A stretch of DNA of 49,086 nt from Bacteroidales bacterium Phil6 (GCA_002633315.1 NWBN01000009.1:1-49086), one strand, 5' to 3'; counted from the stretch's first letter, positions 27,145 through 36,647 are shown. Numbers and translations: made by a program. The notes: generated from the sequence alone by a model not told the origin.

Positions 27145-27696
27145 CTATTCTTCATAATATATATCATCAGGGATAACGATATTATTGTCTTCCCCGCTGA
27201 CTTTTCCTTCATCAAAATTTATCATTTCGTCTTTATTACCACATAAGACATTATAAGGCAAGTTAATACGGTCTCCGGTGACGAAAGCGTTTCTATAAAT
27301 ATTTTTTATCTCATAATAGAACTTCTCTGCTTCAAGGCGTGTCCTGAAATCGCCTGCACGAAGTCTGTAATACGGTTGTCCAAAACTGAGATACACCGGT
27401 ACGGAAGGATACTGCCCGGCAAAATCCTCTTTGACTTTTTCAGCATGTTGCACTGCATCATTGCCCGACTCCATAAAAATCTGTACTCTAAAACCATCGA
27501 TAGTAGAGTCTTTGGCATGTATCTCTCTCTGTTTACCTATTAATGCATCTATCCTTTCATCCTGATTCAATATCAAGAAACCATCTTGTGCATGACAACA
27601 TATTGATAACAAGCACATTACTACAATTATGCCATATTTTATCTTCAAAGCGCTAATTTTTTTGCTAAAATAAACATTTCTTTCGAGAAACAACAT
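27145..27696 (-). CDS. SPOR-domain exported protein
   Basis: 183 aa if started at the ATG at 27694-27696. The frame stays open further upstream, into ruvB on the other strand, but that part is unlikely to be translated. A TTG at 27646-27648 would give a tidy signal peptide (KIKYGIIVVMCLLSICCHAQ). The C-terminal half has the SPOR pattern: FRVQIFMESG, then PVYLSFGQPYYRLRAGDFRTRLEAEKFY, a fold that binds denuded peptidoglycan glycan strands at division sites. It is thus probably a periplasmic cell-wall-associated protein. It is divergent from ruvB and leads the Usp gene. Confidence 0.82.
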   Translation of the reverse strand: MLFLERNVYFSKKISALKIKYGIIVVMCLLSICCHAQDGFLILNQDERIDALIGKQREIHAKDSTIDGFRVQIFMESGNDAVQHAEKVKEDFAGQYPSVPVYLSFGQPYYRLRAGDFRTRLEAEKFYYEIKNIYRNAFVTGDRINLPYNVLCGNKDEMINFDEGKVSGEDNNIVIPDDIYYEE

Positions 27697-27712
27697 TATT
27701 TTTGTATTTTTG
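27681..27712 (+). promoter_or_regulatory. ruvB promoter
   Basis: TTTC (27681-27684), 20 bp, TATTTTTG (27705-27712). A second TATTTTTG overlaps at 27697-27704. The ATG at 27730 follows 17 bases later. Confidence 0.6.
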
Positions 27713-27729
27713 TAAGAAATATTTTTTAG

Positions 27730-28752
27730 ATGAACGAAAATCTGGATGCGTATGGCAGAAATATGAGCCGGCAAGAGAAAGAAATTGAGAAAGTATTAAG
27801 ACCGGATGCTTTCTCGAGTTTCGCCGGTCAGCAACAGGTTGTTGACAATTTGCGTATCTTCGTCCGTGCCGCTGCGCAACGTGGTGAATCATTAGACCAT
27901 GTGTTGTTGCATGGTCCTCCCGGATTGGGAAAAACCACCTTGTCTCATATCATCGCCAATGAGTTGGGGGTCAATTTAAAGATGACTTCCGGACCTGTCC
28001 TCGACAAGCCGGGCAATTTGGCAGGCTTGCTTACCAACCTTGACAAAAATGACGTATTGTTTATCGACGAGATACACAGACTAAGTCCTGTGGTAGAAGA
28101 GTATCTCTATTCAGCCATGGAAGATTTTCGTATCGACATCATGATAGAAACCGGTCCCAATGCCCGTAGTGTACAGATAGCCTTGAATCCGTTCACTCTG
28201 ATAGGTGCCACTACACGTTCAGGACTTCTCACTGCACCGTTACGTTCTCGTTTCGGGATCAACTTGCGTTTGGAATATTATGATGCAAAAACACTGTCAG
28301 CCATCATAAGACGTTCAGCATCAATATTAAGAGTGCCTATCGAAGATGAAGCTGCCTTTGAGATAGCACGACGCAGTCGTGGCACTCCTCGTATTGCCAA
28401 TCTGCTGCTGCGTCGTGTACGTGACTTCGCTCAGATACAGGGCAACGGAACAGTGACTCTTGAAATAGCACAAATAGGTCTTAAAGCTCTCAATGTAGAT
28501 AAACACGGCCTTGACGATATGGATAACCGTATCTTATCCACAATAATTGACAAATTCAAAGGAGGGCCGGTAGGACTTACTACCATAGCCACTGCCGTAG
28601 GTGAAGAAGCCGGCACTATTGAAGAGGTTTACGAGCCATTCCTCATCCAGGAAGGATATATCATGCGTACTCCTCGCGGCAGAGAAGCTACAGAACTTGC
28701 ATACCGTCACATAGGAAGATTTAAAAACTCCTCGCAAGGCGAGTTGTTCTGA
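27730..28752 (+). CDS. ruvB: Holliday junction branch migration ATPase RuvB
   Basis: 340 aa, standard length. Motor of the RuvABC complex that moves Holliday junctions during recombination repair. Walker [10 protein letters not shown] (residues 62-70), Walker [12 protein letters not shown], sensor 1 IGATTRSG and sensor 2 arginine in [14 protein letters not shown]; the C-terminal winged helix has [10 protein letters not shown]. queG starts two bases after the stop, so the two are co-transcribed. Confidence 0.97.
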   Translation: MNENLDAYGRNMSRQEKEIEKVLRPDAFSSFAGQQQVVDNLRIFVRAAAQRGESLDHVLLHGPPGLGKTTLSHIIANELGVNLKMTSGPVLDKPGNLAGLLTNLDKNDVLFIDEIHRLSPVVEEYLYSAMEDFRIDIMIETGPNARSVQIALNPFTLIGATTRSGLLTAPLRSRFGINLRLEYYDAKTLSAIIRRSASILRVPIEDEAAFEIARRSRGTPRIANLLLRRVRDFAQIQGNGTVTLEIAQIGLKALNVDKHGLDDMDNRILSTIIDKFKGGPVGLTTIATAVGEEAGTIEEVYEPFLIQEGYIMRTPRGREATELAYRHIGRFKNSSQGELF

Positions 28753-28754
28753 CC

Positions 28755-29687
28755 ATGAACAATATGCTGTCGGACAAAATAAAATCAAAGGCTCTCGACC
28801 TGGGATTCAGCGCCTGTGGTATATGCCGTGCCGAAGCATTGACACAGGAGGCTGTCTTTGTGGAACAATGGCTGTCATGTCATGCCAACGCAGAAATGCA
28901 TTACTTAGAAAACAACAAAGAAAAACGTTACGACCCGCGACTGTTGATAGAAGGTATCCAAAGTATAGTGACAGTGCTACTCAATTATTTTCCAAAAACA
29001 ATTATGGAACATGAGGACAATTATCGCATCGCTAAATATGCATACGGTAAAGACTATCATTATATCATTAAAGATAAACTAAGGCAGTTGTTATCTTTCA
29101 TTGAAAAAGAAACAAACTGTCATTATCCTGAAGCGAGGGCTTTCACCGATTCCGCTCCTGTCCTCGATCGGGCATGGGCTGTGAAAGCAGGATTAGGCTT
29201 CATTGGCAAAAACACCAACCTCATTGTCCCCAAAGGCGGCTCCTATTATTTTATTGGACATTTGATGTTGCCTATTATCCTCGAAACAGACAATGCCGTT
29301 ATGACAAACAGATGCGGCAATTGCGACAAATGTTTGAAAGCATGTCCTACTCACGCAATAGAGTCGCCATTTCATCTGAACGCCTCCAAGTGCATATCCT
29401 ATCTTACCATAGAACACAAAGGCGACTTTCCTGACATAAACAGGAATGTGTTCAACGATTATATCTTAGGTTGTGATATTTGTCAGGATGTATGCCCCTA
29501 CAACAAATTTGCTGTTCCAACTGATGAGCCTATGCTACAACCTCATGAAAATTTACTTAAAATGAGAAAAAAAGACTGGCACGATCTCGATAATGACGGA
29601 TTCAATGCTATTTTCAAAAACAGCGCAGCAGAACGAACCGGGTTCAAAGGTCTTAAAAGAAACATAGATTTCCTGAAAAATGAATAA
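28755..29687 (+). CDS. queG: Epoxyqueuosine reductase QueG
   Basis: 310 aa. It carries out the last step of queuosine synthesis in tRNA, reducing epoxyqueuosine with a cobalamin cofactor and two [4Fe-4S] clusters. Two ferredoxin-like motifs are visible: CGNCDKCLKACPTHAI and CDICQDVCPYNK, with a further Cys in KCISYLTIEHKG. The cobalamin-binding region has RAWAVKAGLGFIGKN. The length is somewhat short relative to the about 370-380 aa enzymes with a HEAT C-terminal repeat, but is usual in this phylum. It is followed by a terminator. Confidence 0.95.
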   Translation: MNNMLSDKIKSKALDLGFSACGICRAEALTQEAVFVEQWLSCHANAEMHYLENNKEKRYDPRLLIEGIQSIVTVLLNYFPKTIMEHEDNYRIAKYAYGKDYHYIIKDKLRQLLSFIEKETNCHYPEARAFTDSAPVLDRAWAVKAGLGFIGKNTNLIVPKGGSYYFIGHLMLPIILETDNAVMTNRCGNCDKCLKACPTHAIESPFHLNASKCISYLTIEHKGDFPDINRNVFNDYILGCDICQDVCPYNKFAVPTDEPMLQPHENLLKMRKKDWHDLDNDGFNAIFKNSAAERTGFKGLKRNIDFLKNE

Positions 29688-29691
29688 AATC

Positions 29692-29731
29692 AAGGTGCAT
29701 CCAACTATCGAAAGAATTGATGCACCTTTTA
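29692..29731 (+). terminator. Terminator after queG
   Basis: AAGGTGCATC (29692-29701) pairs with GATGCACCTT (29719-29728), then Ts. Confidence 0.7.
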
Positions 29732-29816
29732 AAACTCATGTCATATAATCGTACAAATTATCCAAACACTTGTAACAAGCGACAAGATATTTATTTATTC
29801 CATTCAGCCCAATACT

Positions 29817-30707
29817 CTATAGGTGTACTCTGCCATGTCTCACCTTATCTTTTCTATTGTTCCAAAGACCATACACCTCGCTGACATTACCGGCGGTAAC
29901 AAAAGCATTTATCTGATTCTCATTTATATATTTCATCAACTCCGAAAATTCGTCTTTCGACAGCAAAGCTTCCAATTCTATCTTGCGTTCATTGCTATAA
30001 CCGCCTATCACCTCATACATGGTGACACCGCGTTGCAAGTCGTTGATAATATGATCTTGCAATTTCTTATACTCCGGCGATATGATACATACACGTTTTC
30101 TCATATTGAGACCGGCTGTGAAATAATCGACAACGAGACCATTGATCCAAGTACCAATGAGACCTACGACTACCATACGGAAATCATTGATAAAGAATGC
30201 CGTACAACAGATAACAGCACCGGCGACAGATACTGAAGTGCCAATGTCGAAATGCAAATATTTATTGACTATCTTTGCCAAAATATCAAGACCACCTGTA
30301 GAAGCATTGATTTTAAACAACACCGCCTGTGCAGAACTGAGCAAAAGCACGAAACAACAGAGGTCAAGCCATGGATCTCCCATTACAGATTCCGTAATGG
30401 GGAAATATGTCTCCAATAATGCCAGCCATGGCGATAACACCAATGCAGTGTAAACTGTTTTGATGCCAAATTCTTTTCCTATAAGGAAGTAAGCAAGTAT
30501 CAACAATATAGCGTTGATAATAAACGCAATTACTGACACAGGGAATGAAGTTAATGTCGAAATAACGATTGACAAACCTGAAATTGTTCCAATGATAAGT
30601 TTACTTGGAACCAGGAAAAAGTGAACAGCCATGGCAGTCACAAGCATACCCAATGTCATAATGATAAATTCAATCCAGAATTTCTTTGTTAAAACATATT
30701 TCCACAT
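29817..30707 (-). CDS. YitT family membrane protein (DUF161/DUF2179)
   Basis: 296 aa from the ATG at 30705-30707; a longer frame to 30755 is ruled out because it runs through the -7 box. Five to six hydrophobic helices form the YitT part (about 10-215), including the typical VPSKLIIGTISGLSIV near the second helix and the STGGLDILAKI motif. The C-terminal DUF2179 domain (about 220-285) is soluble and possibly binds a ligand. The function is unknown across the family. A minus-strand TATTTTTG at 30745-30752 is the promoter. Confidence 0.9.
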   Translation of the reverse strand: MWKYVLTKKFWIEFIIMTLGMLVTAMAVHFFLVPSKLIIGTISGLSIVISTLTSFPVSVIAFIINAILLILAYFLIGKEFGIKTVYTALVLSPWLALLETYFPITESVMGDPWLDLCCFVLLLSSAQAVLFKINASTGGLDILAKIVNKYLHFDIGTSVSVAGAVICCTAFFINDFRMVVVGLIGTWINGLVVDYFTAGLNMRKRVCIISPEYKKLQDHIINDLQRGVTMYEVIGGYSNERKIELEALLSKDEFSELMKYINENQINAFVTAGNVSEVYGLWNNRKDKVRHGRVHL

Positions 30708-30744
30708 AGTTACTACTTTTTTGTTTATAATGTTTTCAAGGGCG

Positions 30745-30752
30745 CAAAAATA
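30745..30752 (-). promoter_or_regulatory. -7 element of the yitT-family gene
   Basis: TATTTTTG on the minus strand, 37 bases before the chosen ATG at 30707. Confidence 0.55.
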
Positions 30753-30835
30753 CAAACATTTTTAATCATTTTACATACTGTGTCAAAAAAAAATATATCT
30801 TGTATATCATTGATTACCAGTTTTTTATCTCATGA

Positions 30836-30861
30836 AAAACAGTAAAACATTTTACTGTTTT
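30836..30861. repeat. 26-bp perfect palindrome between divergent genes
   Basis: AAAACAGTAAAA-CA-TTTTACTGTTTT, 12 bp each side. It lies between the yitT-family promoter and the ssb promoter. The flanking genes diverge, so it is not in a place where a terminator is needed. Confidence 0.6.
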
Positions 30862-30976
30862 GTTTAAACAGACAAAATTATATCAAAAATAACATCAAGA
30901 AAGTGAGACATTGCATTACATATACCACAGAAAGTCTTAAAAAACGGATAAATAAGACGAATAATGAAAAAGTAAT

Positions 30977-30984
30977 TATCTTTG
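30977..30984 (+). promoter_or_regulatory. -7 promoter element of ssb
   Basis: TATCTTTG, 13 bases before ATG 30998. No clear -33 box. Confidence 0.6.
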
Positions 30985-30997
30985 CCTCAAAAAAAGC

Positions 30998-31420
30998 ATG
31001 GCAAGTTTAAATAAAGTCCTATTGATAGGCAGATTGGGTAAAGACCCGGTAATACTGAATTTTGAAAACGGCACAAAAAAAATGTCGGTAACCATTGCCA
31101 CAACAGAAACTTATCATGACAGTAAAGGCAACCTCGTACAAAACACTGAATGGCATAACCTTGTATCTTTTGGAGATATTGCTAATGATATTGCAGAAAA
31201 AAAACGCAATTACATAAAAGGAGACCTTGTTTATGTAGAAGGAAAGCTTCGTCATCGTCAATATGTTGATTCTATGAACATAACTCGTTACATCACTGAA
31301 ATTTTTGTTGACAAAATGATGAAATTAAACAACACTATTACAGACAATCAGTTTTCAAGTTATTATAAATACGGCAACAAGCAAAATGGCAATGACACTC
31401 CAGACAATAAAATGCCTTGA
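30998..31420 (+). CDS. ssb: Single-stranded DNA-binding protein
   Basis: 140 aa with the OB-fold of SSB at residues 1-108: NKVLLIGRLGKDP, TEWHNLVSFG and YVEGKLRHRQY are characteristic. It coats single-stranded DNA in replication and repair. The tail after residue 110 is short and ends NDTPDNKMP, without the usual acidic DDDLPF-like tip that recruits partner proteins, so it may be a specialised paralogue or have a divergent tip. It is first in the ssb-gldE-gldD order known from Flavobacterium and other gliding relatives. Confidence 0.9.
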   Translation: MASLNKVLLIGRLGKDPVILNFENGTKKMSVTIATTETYHDSKGNLVQNTEWHNLVSFGDIANDIAEKKRNYIKGDLVYVEGKLRHRQYVDSMNITRYITEIFVDKMMKLNNTITDNQFSSYYKYGNKQNGNDTPDNKMP

Positions 31421-31508
31421 ACATAAAGTTCCATATTACATAATTGCTTAATACTTTATCAAGAAAACATTTCGGTTCGAGATGTAATAACACACTTTGA
31501 AAACAAAA

Positions 31509-31530
31509 AAGCCAATAAAAGGCTTATTTC
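31509..31530 (+). terminator. Weak terminator candidate after ssb
   Basis: AAGCC and GGCTT flank a short loop and are followed by TATTTC. The stem is only five pairs. gldE has its own -7 box downstream. Confidence 0.3.
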
Positions 31531-31574
31531 AAAATTTTGATTTACAGAGTTCCTTAATGAATTGGAATTATTTA

Positions 31575-31582
31575 TATCTTTG
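31575..31582 (+). promoter_or_regulatory. -7 promoter element of gldE
   Basis: TATCTTTG, 22 bases before the TTG start at 31605. It suggests gldE-gldD can be transcribed apart from ssb. Confidence 0.55.
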
Positions 31583-31604
31583 CGGAAATTTTAAATCATA
31601 GATT

Positions 31605-32954
31605 TTGTCAACATTAACCACAACTTGTATATTTCTATTGAACATCAATGAAGAAATATTTTTCAAAGGGTTCACATGGCAGACAGCCCTATATTTATTA
31701 ATATTGTGCATCTTACTTTTCTGTTCAGCTATGGCATCTGCGAGTGAAACAGCTCTGTTTTCTTTGCAACCCAACGACATCAATGAGCTAAAGACATCCA
31801 GCCGAAAATCGGAAAAAGCCGTTCTTGAAATAAGGCAAAATCCCAAGAGACTGTTGGCTACTATACTGATAACAAATAATTTGGTCAATGTAACCATCAC
31901 CATATTCTCAACATATATCATGGCAATGATGTTCAATGAAAGTGCCAACATGGTATTGGCATTTATCATCAATGTCGTTGTAGTCACTTCTTTAGTCCTT
32001 ATTTTTGGAGAGATGATACCCAAGATCTATGCCACAAAACGGCCAAAAGCACTTGCCATATCGATGGCAAAAGTACTTAAAATCCTTATTGTAATTTTCA
32101 AGCCGTTGAGCAGTATATTGGTAAATTCCACATCATTCATAGACAAAAAACTTGCAAAAAAAAGCAAAGGTTTGTCGTTCAGTGATTTATCTACAGCAGT
32201 AGAAATAACTACAGATGACACTCCATTAGAAGAGAAAAACATGCTGAAAGGAATAGCGACTTTCAGCGAAAAGGAGGTGAGTGAAATAATGAGACCTCGA
32301 GTGGAATTGGCAGCAGTGCCATACGAAACCGACTTCAACACTCTCATTAAGTTTATAATAGACAACGGTTTTTCTCGTATCCCTGTTTATAAAGACACTC
32401 TCGACGAGATTGCCGGCATAATCTATGTCAAAGACCTTGTTCCAAATGTGGGCAACAGCAATTTTCAATGGCAGAAACTGATACGTTCTGCATATTTTAT
32501 TCCGGAAAATATGAAAATAAACGATTTGTTCCAAAGTTTCAGGACAAAGAAGATTCATATTGCCATTGTTGTAGATGAATACGGAGGTACTTCAGGACTC
32601 GTTACCATGGAGGACGTCTTGGAAGAAATTGTAGGCGACATCAGTGACGAGTTCGACAATATAGGAGAAGAAGACTATTACACTGTCTCTGATGAGAACA
32701 CTTATCTTTTCAAAGGACAAACCAGCATAGTTGACTTTTGTAAGGTATTCGGCATTAGCGACAACTATTTTGATGAAATAAAAGGAGAATCAGATACCCT
32801 CGCCGGAATGATACTCGAAATAGAAGGCCGCATTCCTGAGACCGGTTGTACTACAGAATATAAAAATTTCAAATTCGAAATAACAAAAGTCGATACTCGG
32901 CGTATTATACAAATAAAAGTGACATATAATGAAAACAATTCTCAGACTGAATAA
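31605..32954 (+). CDS. gldE: GldE, CNNM/CorC-type membrane protein
   Basis: 449 aa from a TTG; there is no ATG in frame before the first helix, and the -7 box at 31575 fits. An N-terminal CNNM (DUF21) domain has four hydrophobic stretches with CSAMASASETALFSL, then two CBS domains (about 215-330, MRPRVELAAVPYE and FIPENMKINDLF), then a CorC/HlyC C-terminal domain. GldE is a paralogue in a magnesium/cobalt transporter family linked to gliding and type IX secretion in Bacteroidota. The stop lies inside gldD, overlapping by 26 bases. Confidence 0.92.
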   Translation: MSTLTTTCIFLLNINEEIFFKGFTWQTALYLLILCILLFCSAMASASETALFSLQPNDINELKTSSRKSEKAVLEIRQNPKRLLATILITNNLVNVTITIFSTYIMAMMFNESANMVLAFIINVVVVTSLVLIFGEMIPKIYATKRPKALAISMAKVLKILIVIFKPLSSILVNSTSFIDKKLAKKSKGLSFSDLSTAVEITTDDTPLEEKNMLKGIATFSEKEVSEIMRPRVELAAVPYETDFNTLIKFIIDNGFSRIPVYKDTLDEIAGIIYVKDLVPNVGNSNFQWQKLIRSAYFIPENMKINDLFQSFRTKKIHIAIVVDEYGGTSGLVTMEDVLEEIVGDISDEFDNIGEEDYYTVSDENTYLFKGQTSIVDFCKVFGISDNYFDEIKGESDTLAGMILEIEGRIPETGCTTEYKNFKFEITKVDTRRIIQIKVTYNENNSQTE

Positions 32955-33522
32955 GCTGTTAATGTTGTGTTTGATGTTTGTCGTTGTCATGTATAGTTGT
33001 GAAAACCGACATACTCAACCGCGTCCGAGAGGTTTCTTCCGTATCGACTTGCCGAAAAAAGAATATGTCTCTCTTGACACCATGCGATATTATTCATTTC
33101 AATATCCAAGTTATTCATATATTACTCATGACATCCATTCTCCCAATGAAAAAGATTGGATTAACATTGAGTTCCCCAATTTTAAAAGTACCATACATAT
33201 CAGTTACAAACCTGTCAATGAAAACCTGGACGTATATCTTGAAGATTCGCACACCTTAATAACCAAACATATATCAAAAGCCATAGGTATCAGAGACAGT
33301 ATTATCATCAACGACGACAGTAAAGTTTACGGATTGATATATTTCCTTGAAGGCGAAGGGGTCGCTTCTCCCGTGCAATTTTATCTTACAGACAGCATTA
33401 AACATTTTCTAAGAGGTTCTTTATACTTCAATATTACCCCAAATAACGATTCTCTTCGTCCTGTAATTGGTTTTGTAACAGATGACATAAGACATCTTAT
33501 CAACACTATGGAATGGAAATAA
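32929..33522 (+). CDS. gldD: Gliding-associated lipoprotein GldD
   Basis: 197 aa. The signal ends in VVVMYSC, a lipobox with acylated Cys near residue 25. The start of the mature part, PRPRGFFRIDLPKKEY, is the diagnostic GldD segment. It is a membrane lipoprotein needed for gliding in Flavobacterium, and its presence next to gldE in non-gliding Bacteroidales suggests an envelope or type IX-related role. It overlaps gldE by 26 bases, in a different frame, which points to coupled translation. Confidence 0.93.
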   Translation: MKTILRLNKLLMLCLMFVVVMYSCENRHTQPRPRGFFRIDLPKKEYVSLDTMRYYSFQYPSYSYITHDIHSPNEKDWINIEFPNFKSTIHISYKPVNENLDVYLEDSHTLITKHISKAIGIRDSIIINDDSKVYGLIYFLEGEGVASPVQFYLTDSIKHFLRGSLYFNITPNNDSLRPVIGFVTDDIRHLINTMEWK

Positions 33523-33526
33523 GTTT

Positions 33527-33559
33527 TTTGTTTACTTACATGATTTTTTTGTATCTTTG
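33527..33559 (+). promoter_or_regulatory. Promoter of the 33583 gene
   Basis: TTTG (33527-33530), 21 bp, TATCTTTG (33552-33559). ATG 33583 follows 23 bases after the -7 box. Confidence 0.7.
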
Positions 33560-33582
33560 CTTACAATAAAACTGTCGAATCG

Positions 33583-35301
33583 ATGAAAACAATTATCCAT
33601 ACAATTGCCATTATCATTTCAACATGTTTGTTTTCAAATATTTCTTGGGGACAAAACAACGAAGGTTATGAATTTTTTTACAAAAGAAGTTCTTTGGAAA
33701 TGGCATATATAGAATCTGATGATATGCCTGACAAACAATATGTTGACAATGCATGGAATAATTATTTAAAATTTAATTTTCCCGTACAATACAACAAACA
33801 CGGAGTGGATATCAACAGCGTTCCTGTCAATGACATAGAATTGAGTGTCAGCGAAATAGAAGAAGCCGGTTACAATGTTCAAACCTTACGTGGTTACGAA
33901 AATGTCATTCAAGCCATTAAAAATGGTAAAAATGTTAAAGTCTTGAATTCTGATTACTCAGAAGCATTACTTCTTCCAGATTATGAGATTTATTATAAAT
34001 TGAAATTAGACAAATATATTAAAGACAATCATATTGCAAACAAATTGGTTCAAAGATGGTACATGTATGACAAATCTTCTGAAGAACCTTTCAACATGGA
34101 ACTTATTTTTGCAAGAGGCAACTACAACAACAATGCCGGTGATGAAGATGTGCTCCTTAACTCCAGAAAAATAGGACGACGCAATACTCTCAATGATGCA
34201 GGAACACAACTTATTCCTTTTACTTTCATTACTTTTACCAAACTCGATTTTTACTCCAATGAGCCTGTTGCAGCTCTTGTCAGAGATTTGGCAATATTTA
34301 CAGCCGATATGCTAAAAGACCAAAGTTTAGAAAAAGGAGCCAATCCCAATACAGTCGAATTAATCTACAACTTGGCTGTAACAGCTGCAAATACTGCATA
34401 TTCCGCTGCCAAAGACGGATATACACTGAAAACAACAACTTGGTTGTACAGACTTCATTGGGATAATGAAACTGAAAATATCATGTATGATGAAATTTGG
34501 AACAACCCTTCACTCATAGAAACATCCGATGCATTTTATCTCGACTATATTGACAGTCAAACAAACAGCAGCATTGTGTTATTCCCTGTCAATATGTCAG
34601 GTGAAGGTATCATCGACCTTACTGTAAACAGAAACATATCTAACATACTTAAAGTATTACAAGAAAAAAATGATGTATTCAAAGTATTGACCAGAATTGA
34701 AGGATTCCTCGTGAATGACAACCTCGAAGCTCCTTTGAGTGTTATTGACAAGAAATACTTCTCGGCATATATCGGAACCAACGAAGGATTACGCGGAGGC
34801 GAAACATTCGATGTATTCGACAGCGATGACAACTATCTCGGAAAAGTAACCGCTGTAAAAGGCATGGTATGGGACAACGAAGAAAACAATGGATCTTATC
34901 AGATACAATGCGACAAAAATGGTAATGCCGTAACATTTACCACTTTCAAGGGTAAAATAAAAAACCCCACATCCGACATGACGATACGCAATCCTCAAGC
35001 ACCAAAAAAAGTCAACATTACTGCCCGTATAGGACTAAAAGAAGGAGTTGACAAAAAAAGTATCTTTGAAGTGTTGTCATTCAACTATGACGAAACCAAC
35101 GAATGTTTCGACACCATTGTAGTCAGCCGTGTCAAACCGATAAAATCCCAAATATGGGATAATCTATATTATGGTTCATCTGAAGAAATATCTGAAATGG
35201 AAATAAAAAAACGTTCCAAAGATGGATTGATAATTACAGAAACATATTTCAAGGCCAACAAGAAAGTGAAACCCGGCATGTGGTTGAGAAAGATAAAATA
35301 A
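33583..35301 (+). CDS. Exported protein of unknown function with duplicated C-terminal module
   Basis: 572 aa, not recognised. A signal peptide ends near residue 24 (SWGQ). No further membrane segment. The middle is rich in Asp/Asn/Tyr. The C-terminal third shows two related units: AYIGTNEGLRGGETFDVFD...IWDN-like at about residues 392-440 and ARIGLKEGVDKKSIFEVLS...IWDN at about 478-530, sharing A-IG-EG and W-DN spacing. It is therefore probably built from a small beta domain repeated twice. The location would be periplasm or cell surface. It has its own promoter and terminator. Confidence 0.75.
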   Translation: MKTIIHTIAIIISTCLFSNISWGQNNEGYEFFYKRSSLEMAYIESDDMPDKQYVDNAWNNYLKFNFPVQYNKHGVDINSVPVNDIELSVSEIEEAGYNVQTLRGYENVIQAIKNGKNVKVLNSDYSEALLLPDYEIYYKLKLDKYIKDNHIANKLVQRWYMYDKSSEEPFNMELIFARGNYNNNAGDEDVLLNSRKIGRRNTLNDAGTQLIPFTFITFTKLDFYSNEPVAALVRDLAIFTADMLKDQSLEKGANPNTVELIYNLAVTAANTAYSAAKDGYTLKTTTWLYRLHWDNETENIMYDEIWNNPSLIETSDAFYLDYIDSQTNSSIVLFPVNMSGEGIIDLTVNRNISNILKVLQEKNDVFKVLTRIEGFLVNDNLEAPLSVIDKKYFSAYIGTNEGLRGGETFDVFDSDDNYLGKVTAVKGMVWDNEENNGSYQIQCDKNGNAVTFTTFKGKIKNPTSDMTIRNPQAPKKVNITARIGLKEGVDKKSIFEVLSFNYDETNECFDTIVVSRVKPIKSQIWDNLYYGSSEEISEMEIKKRSKDGLIITETYFKANKKVKPGMWLRKIK

Positions 35302-35348
35302 ATATTATCATGTGATTTCATTTTTTTAAAATTAATTAATATAAAGTG

Positions 35349-35381
35349 AGGGTGAGGCGAAAAATCGGGCTCACCCTTTTT
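35349..35381 (+). terminator. Terminator after the 33583 gene
   Basis: GGGTGAG (35350-35356) pairs with CTCACCC (35370-35376), followed by five Ts. The remaining 35382-35639 holds no gene. Confidence 0.75.
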
Positions 35382-35639
35382 CGAACTACTTGATAGAGTC
35401 TTGTTTCAAATATTCAATTCTCATAATATAATATTCATTTCGGACTGCCATTAATTTTCATGTCATTTCGTAAACCATGTTCTTTTTAAAATCATTTATC
35501 ATTACAAACTGACAATGTATCAAACACGATGTTATAACAAAATGAAAACAATGACGGCATAATCCCGGTTTACATAAAAAGATTTATCAAATTCCAATAT
35601 TTTTTTCTTGTCTTGAGAACACTTTTTTGGAAAATTTAC

Positions 35640-35647
35640 TAACTTTG
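35640..35647 (+). promoter_or_regulatory. -7 promoter element of corA
   Basis: TAACTTTG, 76 bases before ATG 35724. The leader carries an unusual purine-rich AGAAAGGGGGAAAGAAG just before the ATG, one of the few Shine-Dalgarno-like sites in the window. Confidence 0.55.
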
Positions 35648-35723
35648 CGCGAAATAAATAAATTTATTACTTCCGATGTAGAAAGTAAAACATAATAATC
35701 ATTAAAAGAAAGGGGGAAAGAAG

Positions 35724-36647
35724 ATGATTGATACATTGACAATCAATACACTTAAGTGGCGTCATATTACAAACCCGTCAGATGAAGATTTTAGTTTTTT
35801 GAAAGAGACATTTCATTTTCACCCCTTGGATATAGAAGACTGCCGTTCAGTAAATCAACGTCCCAAAATAGATATTTATGATGATTATTATTTCTTGATT
35901 TTGCAATATCCCAACTTTGACCGTCAAAACAAGTTTATCAAAACCAAAGAAGTTAAGATCTTCTGGGGTAAGGATTATATAATCACTATCGAGAAATCAC
36001 CCTGGTATGTAAATCAGCTTTTCAATGAATACAGGGAACGTGATGAAAAGGAATTATGTTTAAACTTAAAAACTTCAGATATACTTTTGTACCGTATCTT
36101 TGAGAAACTTATGGTAGAGTCTTTATACCTATTAAAAAAAGTCGGTCTCGACCTTGAATTGATAAACAGGGAATTATTTGGTTCGAGACAGGTTAAAATC
36201 ATTGAAAGAATATCGGTGACTCGGAAAAACATCATCACCATCAATACTATATTGAAACCGCAACTCAGAGTCTTCCACAGCTTTGAAACAGGTCAGATTA
36301 AAGGATTCGGCGATACAGAATACATGGAAGACTATTGGGGAAACATCCTTGACTATTATCAAAAATTATGGGACATGACAGAAGACTACGAAGACCTCAT
36401 CGAGGGGTTGTCTAAGACTTTCGATTCCATGCAGACCAACAAGACCAACGAAATAATGAAAACCCTCACATTGTTGTCCTCTATACTCTTGCCGTTGACA
36501 TTTATTACCGGACTTTTTGGAATGAATGTACTTTTTCCTTTCATCACTCCCAACTCTAATACCGCTTTCTGGATTATCACCGGAGCGATGGCTATAGTAT
36601 GCATTACACTCGCTTTCTTCTTTAAGCACAGGAAATGGTGGCCATGA
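35724..36647 (+). CDS. corA: CorA family magnesium transporter
   Basis: 307 aa. A long soluble N-terminal domain (about 1-240) is followed by two helices at the C-terminus. The selectivity motif GMN is present at 266-268 in TGLFGMN between them, and the tail is basic (FKHRKWWP), as in pentameric CorA channels. It imports Mg2+ and possibly Co2+/Ni2+. Transcribed alone, with a purine-rich site before the start. Confidence 0.95.
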   Translation: MIDTLTINTLKWRHITNPSDEDFSFLKETFHFHPLDIEDCRSVNQRPKIDIYDDYYFLILQYPNFDRQNKFIKTKEVKIFWGKDYIITIEKSPWYVNQLFNEYRERDEKELCLNLKTSDILLYRIFEKLMVESLYLLKKVGLDLELINRELFGSRQVKIIERISVTRKNIITINTILKPQLRVFHSFETGQIKGFGDTEYMEDYWGNILDYYQKLWDMTEDYEDLIEGLSKTFDSMQTNKTNEIMKTLTLLSSILLPLTFITGLFGMNVLFPFITPNSNTAFWIITGAMAIVCITLAFFFKHRKWWP

